64,000 nt of DNA from Earliella scabrosa (Eukaryota; Basidiomycota; Agaricomycetes; Polyporales; Polyporaceae): the NCBI GenBank assembly GCA_022605405.1, contig JABYQQ010000002.1:2294001-2358000 (forward strand), written 5' to 3'. Both the position numbers and the translations under genes were made by a program. Shown here one piece after another: positions 13,073 to 24,587 of this stretch. The notes beneath the pieces are model-generated. The model did no database searches, was not told the origin of the DNA, and was given only the letters and a program-made list of their open reading frames with translations. Every line of letters begins with the position of its first letter. Within the stretch, counting starts at the first letter, position 1.

Positions 13073-14082
13073 GAGGTGAAGGAGCGGACGTGGCGACTAG
13101 TGAAGGAGTCCGGCGGTGGTGGAGGATCGAGGTGAAGGAGTGTTGTGTTCAGTAAATGCGAGATCGGGCGGGAGGATGCCGTGTAGTCGGTAGGTCTGGG
13201 TATACGTCTGTCGTATGCATGTGTCTGGGGGTCGCGCAGTGTCGTGGTTGCGTACCTTTGCCGCGACTGCGAGGAGGGAAAGAGCGTCCGCCAGCGACCT
13301 ACTCAGCTACAACTTCCGTTTGACCATATATGGACGGTCTGCACGGCCGACTATGTCTTCTTTACGAGCGGGGCCTGGTTGCGCGTTGGTTCGTCCGAGG
13401 ATTTTGGGACAGCGCAGCGTCGACGGAGTGTATGTAGATGTTAGCTAGTTCAAGTGACCGTGAAGGTCCAGGATACCGTAACTCGACAAACTGCGAAGTG
13501 ATGGATCGTGGGAATGACCTTCTTGAAATGATTATGATCAGCCAGGACGTCGATGCAGTGGGAATAATGACTCCGATCAGCGTCGAGCTATACGAGAGCT
13601 CGCTCGAGAGGACCTGCAACTTGCTGGAAGTAGTGCTCACTAGTAGTAGTAGCAATGCTTCAGCGCGTGTACAGATCTAGAACAGTGTCGAGGGAGGGGT
13701 TAAGTAATAACAATGGGCGCTTCTTCGCCCGACTCAGATTGATGATCCTTATGACAAACTGGCCTTGCCAGGTTATTCAATCACCATCGTGAGCTACAAA
13801 GAGCTGTAGTCCCACTTCCAGTCGCTTAAACGGTCAAGTCTGGTAGTAAGTACACGATCGCAGGTAGTAGTACAGTTGGGCGGGTGTTGCCGAACCAATC
13901 ACGGCCCGAAGAGTGAGCGCCTAGTGATCTAAGCTCTGGTTGTGCTCCAGCCGCGGCGTGAGGACGTTGTCCTCTCCCACATCCTACCCTCGACCTCCCT
14001 TGTTCTCTGCTTTTTCTTTCACATCGGGCTTTACGCTGACACACGCGCGGGCGTATAACAGCGAGCTCTCGCCATCTCTGGC
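13073..14082. other. Shared upstream region of two divergent genes
   Basis: About 1 kb between the starts of the RasGEF/RhoGAP gene (minus) and the F-box gene (plus). It should hold both promoters. No clear coding sequence is visible. A pyrimidine-rich stretch precedes the F-box start. Confidence 0.5.
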
Positions 14083-17000
14083 ATGTCGACACATCTCTCC
14101 GAGCCCGGCGATACCTCTTCGGACATGATATCCCTTGCAACTCTGCCCTACGATCTACTTCTGAACATTGCACGCCATCTAGAACTTCATGACATCTTTT
14201 CACTGCAGCTGGTGAGTGCCATCACTTGTACCTTGACTGTCGTGGCATCCGTCTGGGATTGGGGAGTTGGAGGGGCGAGAGATTGCGCTGTTCCAGTCGC
14301 GCCCTCGGTTGTCAGCAATCCTCCCTCCGCGACTTGTAAACGGTGGACCTCATTGGTACAACACATCTGGCAGCATAGGACGTGTGGCGGACGGACCCTG
14401 GTTACAGGCGGGGCGGCCTCTTCATTGCGCTCGCTTGTCGACTAATCAAGCGCGTTCCTACCGACTCCCTCCATTCATCCTCAATGGAGTGGCAAGTTGC
14501 GATGATCGCACCGCGCCGCACACGGCTCTTTGCACCTCCAGTGTCGGCGACTGTGCCAACGACACGAAGCCGCGCGTCCCCCTACACATCCTGGCACGCC
14601 AGCCTCACGATGTCGTCGCCAAATGTTGCATTCGTGGATCGTGGCGTGGGGGCTGCTGGGACGCGCGCATTTCCACCGCCCGGCGAAGGTGACGCTTGTC
14701 ATATTTCCGAGTCGCGTCATGGCAAGGGCATGGCAGACTGCTCTCTGCCGAGCCGTGTGTGCCCTTGCAAGGTGGACACGTCCAGGACGCCGAAGTGCAG
14801 ATCGGTGTCGGTCTCTCAAGACCGCGTAGCAACCCTAGTGGTCTACCAGGGTTCTACTACATCGATGGCAAGCGTTTCTCCGTCACCATCCATCCGTGTC
14901 TGCGATCCTGCGGTCAACCAGGGATCGGACCGCGAGCCGGAGTCGGCAAGTCTCAGGGACGGGTCTGTGCAGCTCGTGCTTCGGCACTGTGAGCACGTTC
15001 TCGTTCAATCTTATTTCCTGTTGTCCCCATCGCAAGTGCACAAGGCTGACATGTTGCGCGATACAGTCTTGCAAAGCTTTGCACGCCTTCACGACCACGC
15101 GCCCAGTATACCGCAACCTCGCGACCGCCCTACTCAGACGATGTCGCGCGCTCCCACTTCACGGCTTCCAACGCCTATCGGACCTCTCGGACCAAGAGCT
15201 GATAGAAGCTGTCAATCAAGCCACTCGATTAGAGACCGCCTGGATGACGCGTGGACCCCGACCCTCAACAAATTCTCCATACCTCAATTCGCCAGATGGC
15301 GGGACTGGCCCACGATCGTGGTACAAGGTCATCAGTGCACCACCAAACGAGGAGGTCGACTGGCTATCACCCATCACCTCAAGTTACAGCTTGTGTGCGA
15401 CGAAGAGCGGGAAGGTGGTTTGTTGGGACGTACATCGAGACGTATGTCTGGCCGAGTGGGATCCGCAGGAGCGCTGGGAGCTGTGGAAGTGCCGAGTCGA
15501 GTTCGACATTAGGACGGTGTTCTTCACGATGGCGAAGGTCCTACAGCGGTCGTGAGTGATTTGCGGTGGCATGTGGTGCATTCCGATTGACAGCGCACGT
15601 TGAGGAGCAGGTTTGACGACCGGGTAATGGAGTTCGTGCTGATGAAGCTGGAGTTCCCGCTGGAGGGCGAGCCTGTTTTCTCCGAGCTCGCGACGTTCAA
15701 AACCATCGGAGTAGTCATGAACGTCTTTCTTCTTGACCCCTCGTCGCGACTACTGTCAGCATTCGTCTGGGTCGCCAGCTCGAATACCATTGGACTGTAT
15801 GCTCTCCTAGATTGGAACAAGGAGGAGTACGTCTTTATTGACACCGGCATAGAATGTGTACGTGCATCTCTGATTTTTGCTCCTGCCACGGTCGCTCACT
15901 GTGACATGCCAGTCGATGTCCTCAAATTGGTCTTGTATCCTCTACAAGGAGCAAATCGTGATACACTCCGAAGAGAGCGACATCGCGCACCAGTACTTCT
16001 ACCCCATTGCTGTTCTCCAACGGCATGCACGACCATCCTCCACGGCGAGCACATTCACGCCAAGCATCTCAGAACGTCTTGATCCTACCACCACCATGTC
16101 TGCGCCGTTCATTTTCCCTCCGCGGACACGGTCTAACTCTCCGGCGCCTAACCCGGGTGCACCCCATCATCCGCATGGCGTGCTTCCCCCTCCCCCACAT
16201 CCCTTCCCTCCACAAATCGTTCCGAATGGCAATCATACGGAAGACGGCGGGGACGATGAATCAGGAACGGTTGCTGATGCAAACCCATTCCCATATCCAC
16301 CATGGTACCCGGAGAGTGCGCATTTCGTCCGTCAGTGGTGGCCGACGCTTGCGTCCGTCCCCAGGCTCAGCTGCACAGTCGTCCTCCTTGCGGACCATGA
16401 GCCCGATACGCATCGCACGCGATACGTCCTCGCTCAGCACTACTTCAAAGTCCCACTCATCGAGCCGGACGACCTCGAACAGATCCCCGCGGCTGCTGCG
16501 AAAGCTGTCGAAGACACCTACGCGCCGGTATCACCTAGCGGCTTCCCAACACAGAAAGCGTTCGTGAAGCACAGCCCGAACGGGTCCTTCTCCTCGTCCT
16601 CCTCTTCGACAACGTCCTCCGTCTCCTCCGAACACGACTGGAACGGCGATACCCCTGGAGAGGCCGACACCGATGCGGACGCCCAGCCGAAGCGCGCCAT
16701 GCGCGGCGCCGAATCGTCGATGATGCGCCTCTGGTACGTCTCGGAGCCGTTCGAGGTCGTGTGCGTGCTGGACGGGATGGACGACGAGTTCGACCCGGAC
16801 GGCGCGGCGGAGCGCCCGCGCCCGCTCATGGCCGTCGACTTTGGGCACGCGGTGTGGATCGAGTTCGCGTTCCCGCCCGAGATGGACCGGGACGAGAAGC
16901 GGCTCCGGTTCGTGACGTTCCCGCCCGTGACGCACGACCGCGACGAGATGGCGTACGGGTGCGCGGACGGGGACGGGAACAGCGAGGGGAACGCGAGCAC

Positions 17001-17169
17001 GAGTACGAATGGGAGCGCGGAGCACTCGCTGGAGGGCGTGGTGCGGACGCTGGAGATCCCGGACGAGCTGGACCTGGACACAGTTGAGACGATCAACATT
17101 GACCAGTCACAGGGCGCGATCATCATCTCGGTGCGGGACGGGAAGATCTTCATCCTGTGTTATGAATGA
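14083..17169 (+). CDS. F-box protein with a long variable C-terminal half
   Basis: Four exons join in phase to 705 residues: 14083-14211, 15067-15551, 15611-15857 and 15913-17169. The F-box lies at about residues 17-60 (LATLPYDLLLNIARHLELHD, then SCKALHAF directly after the first splice). It should bind Skp1 and bring a substrate to an SCF ubiquitin ligase. The middle looks like beta-propeller strands (SGKVVCWDVHRDVCLAEW). The last exon adds a proline-rich linker and an acidic, Ser-rich region, then ends KIFILCYE. The first intron is 855 bp, far longer than any other intron in this gene, but it splices the F-box back together exactly. The substrate is unknown. Confidence 0.85.
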
Positions 17170-17763
17170 GAGGCGGGGTTGGGACGTGGCTTCACGCCCT
17201 ACCCATGCGGCTCGCACCAGGGCGACGAGTGGGTTCTTGCTCTCGACGAGTTATCAGAGCGGACCAAGAGGGGAGGCAGAGGCCGGGTGGACGGACGAGT
17301 GTGGACGACTGTCTGATTGGAAGACTGTTTGTGTATTTTCTCTATCTGGCAGACTCGTGGTAGAACGTTCGCTCCTGACCAATGTATCATCTAAGTAAAC
17401 ACAGGTTATGTATCAACAGGATCAACGCATACCCCTTCTGCAAAGTGATCGAGTCGAGCACACACCCGAGTCAACACGCCGCAGTCCGCTACAGCCACAA
17501 GTTCATGTTACCACAAGGTTGCGACGGGAAACAGAGGTCCACCTTGTGACTTGACTGTACGCATTTCACGTTGCTTTGGTGTAGTCTCGCACTCGTTTAT
17601 TCCACGTACTGTGTACTGGCCTGACATACATAACAGATGACATTCATAGCGTAGAGTATCCTACCCCTTCCTCTCACAGGCTCGCTCGAAAGCGTTCGGT
17701 TCGTACATCGTCTAGGCATCAACAGGGAGTCCACCTCTCAATCCCTCGACCCGTGCGGCACCT
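17170..17763. other. Region between convergent 3' ends
   Basis: About 590 bp between the stops of the F-box gene (plus) and the F-box/LRR-like gene (minus). It is AT-richer than its neighbours and I see only probable 3' UTR sequence. Confidence 0.5.
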
Positions 17764-19363
17764 CTAAACCCGGCCCTTCCTATACCTGGGATCAACACCT
17801 CTAGCCCATATGGGAGTGAGGGGAATGTTGGGGAAGAGGTCCCGAATGAAGTTCGAAATCTCGTTCGAGCGCCCATCGGCAACTACATCCATGACAACCC
17901 CGTGTATAAGGAGCTCCTTCAGGCGATGGTCGTGGTCCGCGGGTAAGTCGCGGAGGACGTTCGCAGCGGCCGTCCTGTCGTACCCCATCTGCGGCAGCGT
18001 CAGGGGGGTTCAGCTCCGGGCAGTTGCGCGCGAAGTGGACGAGCGCATCGAGGGTGGGACGCGTCGGGGGCGCTTCCCCCCGTCGCCTCCTCCTCTCCAT
18101 CGCCAATTCCAGTCGCAGGGTCTCCAGCCGCGGCCAGGCGTGCGCCATAGCACGGATGTCGTCGGCCGTGTACGTGATCCAGACGTCGAAGAGAGCGATG
18201 CGGAGTGTCTTCAACCCTGCCAGCTCGAGCGCGGGCGCAAACGCGTCAGCGAACGACACGTTGACCTCCGAACTGCTGCCAGAGCGGAGAGCGCCGCCGG
18301 GGTAGGCGGCGGTCTGGGAGAGAACTAGAGCAGTAAGACCTGGGACCGTGCGTACGATGCTGGAGAGGCTGGCCCGGAGTTCCCCTGTGAGCTGGTCGGC
18401 CGGTAGCTCAGACGGGACCCACTGCACGGTGAGCGAGGCGAGGGCGGGGAAGTGGACGTGCGAGAAGAGCGCGCCGAGCTGGTCCAATCTTGTCGCTTCC
18501 AGGATAAGTGCATGCACGTGAGGCAGGGAGAACCTAGTGTTCGGAGCTAGCGCGTCGAACTTGCACTCTCGCAAGTGGAGTGTCTCGAGTCTGGGGAGAC
18601 GCGCGATGTGCTGCAGAGTCCTGGCATCGGCCACCTTCGCACGGAGATGGCGCACGTTCTGCCCGAGCCCGGTTGCCAGCGGTACGAGACAATCCATGTC
18701 ATGGGCGTCCGTGTTGGTGGACCACTGGCCTACAGTCAACCGCTCGACGTCCGGCATGCGCGGTAGGATGTCGCGGAGGAGCGGCACAAGGCCCTCGCCA
18801 TCCGACCACAGCACGGTCATATCCTTGATGGACGGCGAGAGCAAGTGCAACAGGGCACCTCCCCAACGGCCTTTGGTCTCGACGGTATGCAAACGCGGCA
18901 GGATCGGATCTGGGTGCAACACAATCTGCATCTGCTCCAATGTGCCCGCAGGAATGTTGATGTTGCGTGGTAGATAGTTTGCGTGTTCGTACCCGAAACA
19001 CACACCGCGCACGAGCGAGGCGTATTCCCGGAAGCGCGCCAGGTTTGGGTGATCGCGGGCGTATTCGACGGGTCCAACGCGCGGTCCTGTGTACGGGGGA
19101 GCACCGGGCTTGGGAGACGGTCTTCTGAGCTCCAGAGCACACCAGAGTAGACCAAGGGGCCTGGTGTCGCGGAGCTCCCTCCACAGCACGCTCAGTGCGG
19201 GACGAGTGAGGCTCTTGCACACCCTGGCGAGGCTAGCCAGTGCGGCTCTTTCGGACGGCCTCGGTTTGCGGCCTGAGACCATGGCATACGGATCGAGTTG
19301 GGCGGCGATGTGGTACCAGACGTCGAGCCCTCCAGGAAGCGTGCTGGTAGCGGCAATCTCCAT
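17764..19363 (-). pseudogene. F-box/LRR-like protein, copy 1, with a frameshift
   Basis: An intronless frame starts at the ATG at 19363 (MEIAATSTLPGG) and closely matches copy 2 at 31133-32575 over almost its whole length. Shared blocks include ARVCKSLTRPALSVLWREL, HPDPILPRL, LLSPSIKDMT and YTADDIRAMAHAWPRLETLR. Right after NCPEL the frame shifts at a run of six G on the plus strand (18003-18008). The continued frame reads unrelated residues and stops at 17801. The next frame holds the expected ending (LPQMGYDR, VLRDLPADHDHRLKELL) and runs to 17764. So there is one extra base relative to copy 2, either a genuine disabling change affecting only the last 10-15 percent or a homopolymer sequencing error. 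The family is an F-box/LRR-like group common in mushrooms. Confidence 0.75.
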
Positions 19364-19432
19364 GTTGGCAGTGGGATGTTCAGGTGTAGATGCCGTGTAG
19401 AGAGTACGGGGAGGACTGATATGGAGTGAGCG

Positions 19433-19447
19433 ATTTATATGAGCTGC
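19433..19447 (-). promoter_or_regulatory. TATA-containing core promoter of F-box/LRR copy 1
   Basis: GCAGCTCATATAAAT reads on the minus strand about 70 bp upstream of the start codon. The identical 15-mer precedes copy 2 at 31023-31037, and a CGCTCACTC block follows in both. The core promoter was therefore duplicated along with the coding sequence. Confidence 0.6.
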
Positions 19448-20265
19448 GGTAGCTGGAGCCTGCCGCCGGTGAGAGCCACAGGCCTCAGCATCGGGACCTT
19501 GCGACATACAGGTCCAAAAGCTCATGGTTGCCAGTGCAAGCACCCAATTCTCGATTGTTCAGTCGGTTCAGTCTGTAAGATGTCCAATCACCACGATAAG
19601 TATAAGTGAAGCATCATTGTTGGCAGGATGAAGTCAACGCACCATTGGCACGGCCAATAGTCCAGGTGATTGGGCAGGGCAGAAACCCTTTCTCGCACCA
19701 TAGTCACCCCCTTATTACCCAGTCCGTAGGAGACACAGGAGGACGCAGGGACAGTTCAGACACTCTGCTGGATGGAGTCCGAGGACGAGCTCGAAGACGG
19801 AGGCGAGCCGGCGATCGCCCGGCCCGGAGGAGGAGCTGCTCCCGGCGTCAGACAGCAGCAAAACACAAACATGCAGATGTGTCACGTCCTGGCAAGTGGT
19901 CAACGATTTTGAACTTGCATCGCTGTTGCGCTCGCTCTCGACTACATGTCGATGTCCGCACGTATCCAGGCTTGGATATGTCCCACATTCCCCATAAACG
20001 TACAAAACTCAGGTTGCTAAGACAGGATTACAAGGTTGTGTGACTATGCTACATGAGTCCACGTTGTACATGTAGGAAGCAGGCTAGCTACGCAGGCTGC
20101 AGATGCACTGTGTTGAGATCAAGCATTGAGATATTCACGTCCAAGAGCGGGTGCTTCAAGCTTCCCGAGTCCTCCACAATACCCACACGCCGACGGATCA
20201 CCCAAGGACGCGGCGGCGAGTTCAACGATTCGATAAAGCAAGACGGGGAGTGGGTCGGTCTCCGG
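19448..20265. other. Intergenic DNA
   Basis: About 820 bp between the promoter of F-box/LRR copy 1 and the 3' end of the zinc-finger gene. I see no supportable gene or repeat. Confidence 0.45.
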
Positions 20266-22334
20266 TCACGGACTCGCACCGTCCCAATCCCCATGGCTCT
20301 GGCTCTGACTCGGATAAGGCCGCTGCGTCATCAGCTGGATCCCGCGCAGGTCGAAGCCGTGCCCCTCGCGGTACACGTACCCGCCCTCGCTCCCGCTCCC
20401 GCTCTGGGCCTGCGTGTGGGGAACAGACTCGGACGGATCGACGTCCATCGCGTCTACGTCTGCGTCGGGCTCGCGCTTGACAGCGAGGTCGGCCTGCCCA
20501 GCCACGGTCTTCTTCTGAGGGAGAGACCTGCTTTGCCTGATTCCTGGCTGACTCTGGCTGCCGGCCTGGGACTGGGACTGCGGCGCGGTGCGGGTCCGGC
20601 GCGGGAGCTGGAGCGTGCCCGAGCGGAACGCGGTCTGCGTGCCTTTCGGCAGCGCTGGTTGGTCTTCGCGGGTTTGAGGTGCTCTCTTAATATGAGTCTG
20701 CTCGACGGACGCGTCGTCGTCGGGCTGCTCGGGCACTGCTGCAAGGCCTGCATGTAGCTGGGTCAGTATGCGATTTCGGAACAGAGTAGAGCGACGAAGC
20801 CATGATGAATGAGAGACGTACCGCCACGCTTCGCATCCGCGTTCGCGCCTGCAGGCGGCTTCGACCCCGCACGCCGCGTAGAGGGTGGCTTCGATCCTGT
20901 CCGCCTTCCCTTCGCACCCTTTGTACCCTTCGCAGTCCCTTCGTCTTGGCTCGTACTGGCCGCCGTGCCAGGATTGGAGGTAGCAGACGATGCCCGGCTG
21001 CGTGTCCTCTGGGGCACGGGCAGGCTCTGGGTCTCTTGTGTCTGCGACGTGGAGGCGGGAGCAGGCGTCTTCGAGCGACTCCGCAGCGTTCGCGTCGTCG
21101 TCGTCGTCGGAGCAGGAGCGGCAGAGGTAGCGGGCGTTCTTGAACGCAGCTGGCGTGTGCGGGGCAGAGGTGGGATGGGCTTGGATGCAGGTGCGGATCC
21201 TTCGGCAGACGACGACGGCTCAGCCTCTGCACCTATCTTGAGCTGCGAAGCCGATGCCTGCGACGATCCCGCCTGGGATTGAGAATGTGGTTGTGCAGGC
21301 GAGTGTAGGGCCTGCGTGCCTGTATCCGAATCTGTTGCAGCGAGATACGTCGGATGCGACTCGACGGCATGGCTCCCGCAATACGACTGCTGTTCGCTGA
21401 TGCTCTGCGTGAGCGCATCTTCGACGGCCTGGGCGGAGCCGACGGACGTCGAGCCAGGAGACGACGCGGACGCGCGGGGGCGAGTGGGGGATGTTCTTGC
21501 GGGACCCAGCGCCGACGGGTTCTGACTCTGGCTCGGGGTTGGCGACTCACCCATGCTCGTCCTCCTCGGTAGCGGGCGGGACTTCACTCCGCTCCCCCGA
21601 GACAGAGGTGACCGCGTGTAGGGAGATTGCGAGTTGATCTGACCTGCGCGGTTGATCGCGTCGGTGATCATGTTGGAGAGTGCGGGCGAGGGCGGCATCG
21701 ATGAGACGGAGGGCGTGGACATGGGTGAGGATTGGGCGGTATAGGCCGCGAAGGACTTGCGCCGCCGCTTCACTGGGGAGTGATCACCGACACTTGATGG
21801 CAGCGGAGGTTCGGGCGGGGCCATAGGGGAGCGTTTGTGATCCGTTGGCTGAGAATGCGCCTGGGTCTCGGGCGGAGACGTGGATGTGGACCCGGACCCG
21901 CGTGCACGAAGGTTGCGAGGCAGAGGGGGTATGCGTGGGGAGGGCGTAGCGGGTAGCTGCAGCTGGTCGGGTACGGCCGCTGGCTCATTTGACAAATCGG
22001 GTTGGATGGGGTCGGGATTGCTGCCTTGGCTGTACTGAGGCGAGGATGAACGCGAGCTTGGGTATGTGAGCCCAAAGCTGACTGGGTGTATTCGGACTTG
22101 TTTGCGCGGGCGAACAGGAGCAACCGTGGAAGACAACGCACCTGTCGCGCCGCTCTGTCCCTCGGTAGAGCGAAGATAGGCATCCCAATCGCGCTTCTTG
22201 ACCTTTAAGATGTTTTTGTAGTGGTTCGCGTGTAGATGGTCCATGAGCTTTGTACGTTCGCGGAAGGTCTCCGAGCACCAGTCCCAGTTACAGTGCCATA
22301 TCCGGACGTATTGGGTATTGTCAGTAGATTCCAT
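20266..22334 (-). CDS. Single C2H2 zinc-finger protein with a long disordered tail
   Basis: Two exons (20822-22334 and 20266-20747, a 74-bp intron) give 664 residues. One zinc finger lies near the N-terminus: C15, C20, H33 and H38 in WHCNWDWCSETF...DHLHANH, spacing C-X4-C-X12-H-X4-H. The remaining 600 residues are rich in Ser, Pro, Gln, Thr and Arg, with SQ-type low-complexity runs such as SQSQAGSQSQP and possible nuclear-localisation clusters. A single finger plus a long disordered region suggests a transcription or chromatin factor, but no DNA target can be read from the sequence. No paralogue is seen in the window. Confidence 0.8.
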
Positions 22335-22573
22335 CCTTGATTACACGAAGGACTGGTCGCGAGACCAGATGAGGATGAGGATCACACAGGGGCCGCAATG
22401 GCAGATACAACAAGTACTGTGGCGTCAAAACTCGAACTCAGCACAAGTAGACGAGAACTCACATACTCTCCAATCTCGTGGTTACTGAACACTGACAGTC
22501 ATAGAAAGGTGTACATTGACAAGGAACCCCTGGTAGTTTTGGGGAGGAGGCAAGACGCGATTTCGGCGCTCAC

Positions 22574-24587
22574 CGACGCACGGCAGGCATCCGTAGTTTT
22601 TCTGCCATAGAAAAGTCTTAGATAAAGCGTGACCAGTAGACACCCGTTTTGCCCAATTTTGGCAACTTTTCTCAATTTGAACTTATTACCTATTTGCCGG
22701 CCCTTCCGTCCCTTTTCTATGGGCCAAGAAAGATGGTATGTTTGGTCAGGGAATAGCCGTGTGGCGTGCTACTTGTTCAATGACTTTTCATCCATGTAAA
22801 GGGCGTGAGGCGTAAAAACTGGTTTGCGACTTTTCTCAAAGTCTTTTCTTCGATGACAAATCTTCTGAGCAGGGCATTATGTCATCATTGAAATAGGTTA
22901 ACTTCTCTGCCACTGAGAAAAGAGGGAGAAGTGCCACGTGCCACGACACCTTGTCATTCAAAGAAAAGTCTTACAACGAGGATAATTTCCAATGGTGGAA
23001 ATCGAGAGCACCAGGTAACATGCTCTGTTACCGCCCAAAGCGTCGCTACCCTTCGCGCGGTCTCCTCTACGCTGGGCCGCTTCACGCGTTCGATGCTGCT
23101 CGAGTCGTTCGCGGCTCCCTCGCGCGAATCCAACATGGCGATCGGTCGCTCTGCCCAGCTCTTTGCCATCACGCTCGACTCTGCGCCGCGCTTCGTCTCG
23201 TCTCACACTTTGCTTAAGTCCGCACCGTGCTAGTCCTCCATTCCGCGCTGCCCCACTCCGACGTTCCGCGTTCCTCCACCGCTCTACCCTGCCTCAGTGC
23301 TCCGCTCTGTTCAGGTCAGCCCTCCTCCGCTTCACCATACTAACCTGCTTCGTTTGGTTTCGCTTCGCTCGACTCCGCACCGCGCTGCTCCTCCACGCTG
23401 CCTCGCAGTGCTCCGCTCCGTGCCGCCTAGCCCTACTCAGCTTCACTCTACTCCGCGTCGCTCGACTCCGCATCGCGCTGCTCCTCCACGCTGCCTCGCA
23501 GTGCTCCGCTCCGTACCGCCTCGTCCAACTCCGCTTCACTCTACCCCGCGTCGCTCGACTCCGCATCGCGCTGCTCCTCCACGCTGCCTCGCAGTGCTCC
23601 GCTCCGTGCCGCCTCGTCCAACTCCGCTTCACTCTACCCCGCTTGGCTCGACTCCGCACCGCGCTACTCCTCCACGCTGTTTCGCAGTGCTCTGCTCTGT
23701 TCCGTTCCACCTCGTCCAACTCCGCTTCTCCCTACCCCGCGTCGGTTCGCATCGCTGTGCTTCACTCCGCACCGCGCTGCTCCTCCATTCACTCTGCACC
23801 GCGCTGTCCCGCTCCGACGTTCCGCATTCCTCCACGCTGCCTCGCAGTACTTACTCTGCTCCGTTTCGCCTTGCCCTCCGCTTCACCCAACCCTGCGTCA
23901 GTTGAATTCGCTTTGCTTCACTCGCGCTGCTCTTCCATTCGCTCTGCACCGTGCGCGCTGTTTCACCACCAACCCGCGGTTCGCGCTGTGGTTCGCGCTG
24001 TGGCTCTTCCGCGAGGTTCTCTACCAGTGTTGGCGGCCAAGTACAGGAAATTTTAAACGTCGGCCCGGGCTACCATGAATCTTAGGACCGAAGTGCGCGC
24101 CTTGCGCGTCTTGCCTGTTCTGAAATATTGGGTTTGTTCGGCGTGTGACAGGTTAACTCCTCAAGGCCTTTTCTGCCCGGCGTGTGACAGGTTAACTCCT
24201 CAAGGCCTTTTCTGAGCCTTTTCCTCGATGACAAACTCTCATAATAGGATATCATTCAACCATTTGGACAGGTTAAATTCTCCGCTGCTGAGAAAACGGA
24301 GAGAAACGTCACGTGAAACGACCCCTTGTCACTGAAAGAGAAGTCTTACAAAGGGGTTCGATCTCGATGGTAGAGAATGCGACCGCCAGGTGACATGTTC
24401 CATGATAGAAAAGGGGATGCAATATTTAATGTTTCGCCAGGGAAGAAAACTCGACAAATTGTCCCAAAATAGTTGACTGTTGTCACACTGAAAAAGGGCA
24501 GAAATTTCACGAAACGGGTGTCTACTGGTCACGCTTTATCTAAGACTTTTCTATGGCAGAAAAACTACGGATGCCTGCCGTGCGACG
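22574..24587. mobile_element. Non-autonomous DNA transposon with 71-bp terminal inverted repeats
   Basis: The element body spans 22579-24582 (2004 bp). Its ends are perfect inverted repeats, 22579-22649 and 24512-24582, beginning CACGGCAGGCATCCG. The body is flanked by a direct CGACG duplication (22574-22578 and 24583-24587), taken as a 5-bp target-site duplication. Inside are a diverged 200-bp direct repeat (about 22831-23033 and 24207-24410), a 39-bp tandem duplication (24139-24216) and a 93-bp minisatellite (about 23290-23740). No transposase is visible, so it would need a partner in trans. A CG-rich 5-bp duplication with ends starting CAC recalls the Transib superfamily, but that assignment is only a suggestion. 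Confidence 0.88.
23290..23740. repeat. 93-bp tandem repeat inside the transposon
   Basis: A phrase containing GACTCCGCA and then CGCGCTGCTCCTCCACGCTG recurs at 23371, 23464, 23557 and 23650, exactly 93 bp apart, with degraded copies on either side. Because 93 is divisible by three, long open frames run through it on both strands. These encode a 31-residue repeat such as ALLLHAASQCSAPCRL. The plus strand is strongly pyrimidine-rich. I read the open frames as a by-product of the repeat, not as a gene. Confidence 0.85.

Noticed and set aside
14382..15512. 376-codon open frame across the F-box gene
   Set aside because: It runs through an intron and then overlaps a better-supported exon in another frame; no recognisable motif.
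23163..24056. 297-codon open frame rich in Leu, Ala, Arg and Ser
   Set aside because: It is produced by the 93-bp pyrimidine-rich tandem repeat; several frames on both strands are open at once, and it lies inside a transposon.
24350..24400. GGTTCGATCTC resembling a tRNA B box
   Set aside because: No matching A box or cloverleaf; it is part of the diverged direct repeat inside the transposon.
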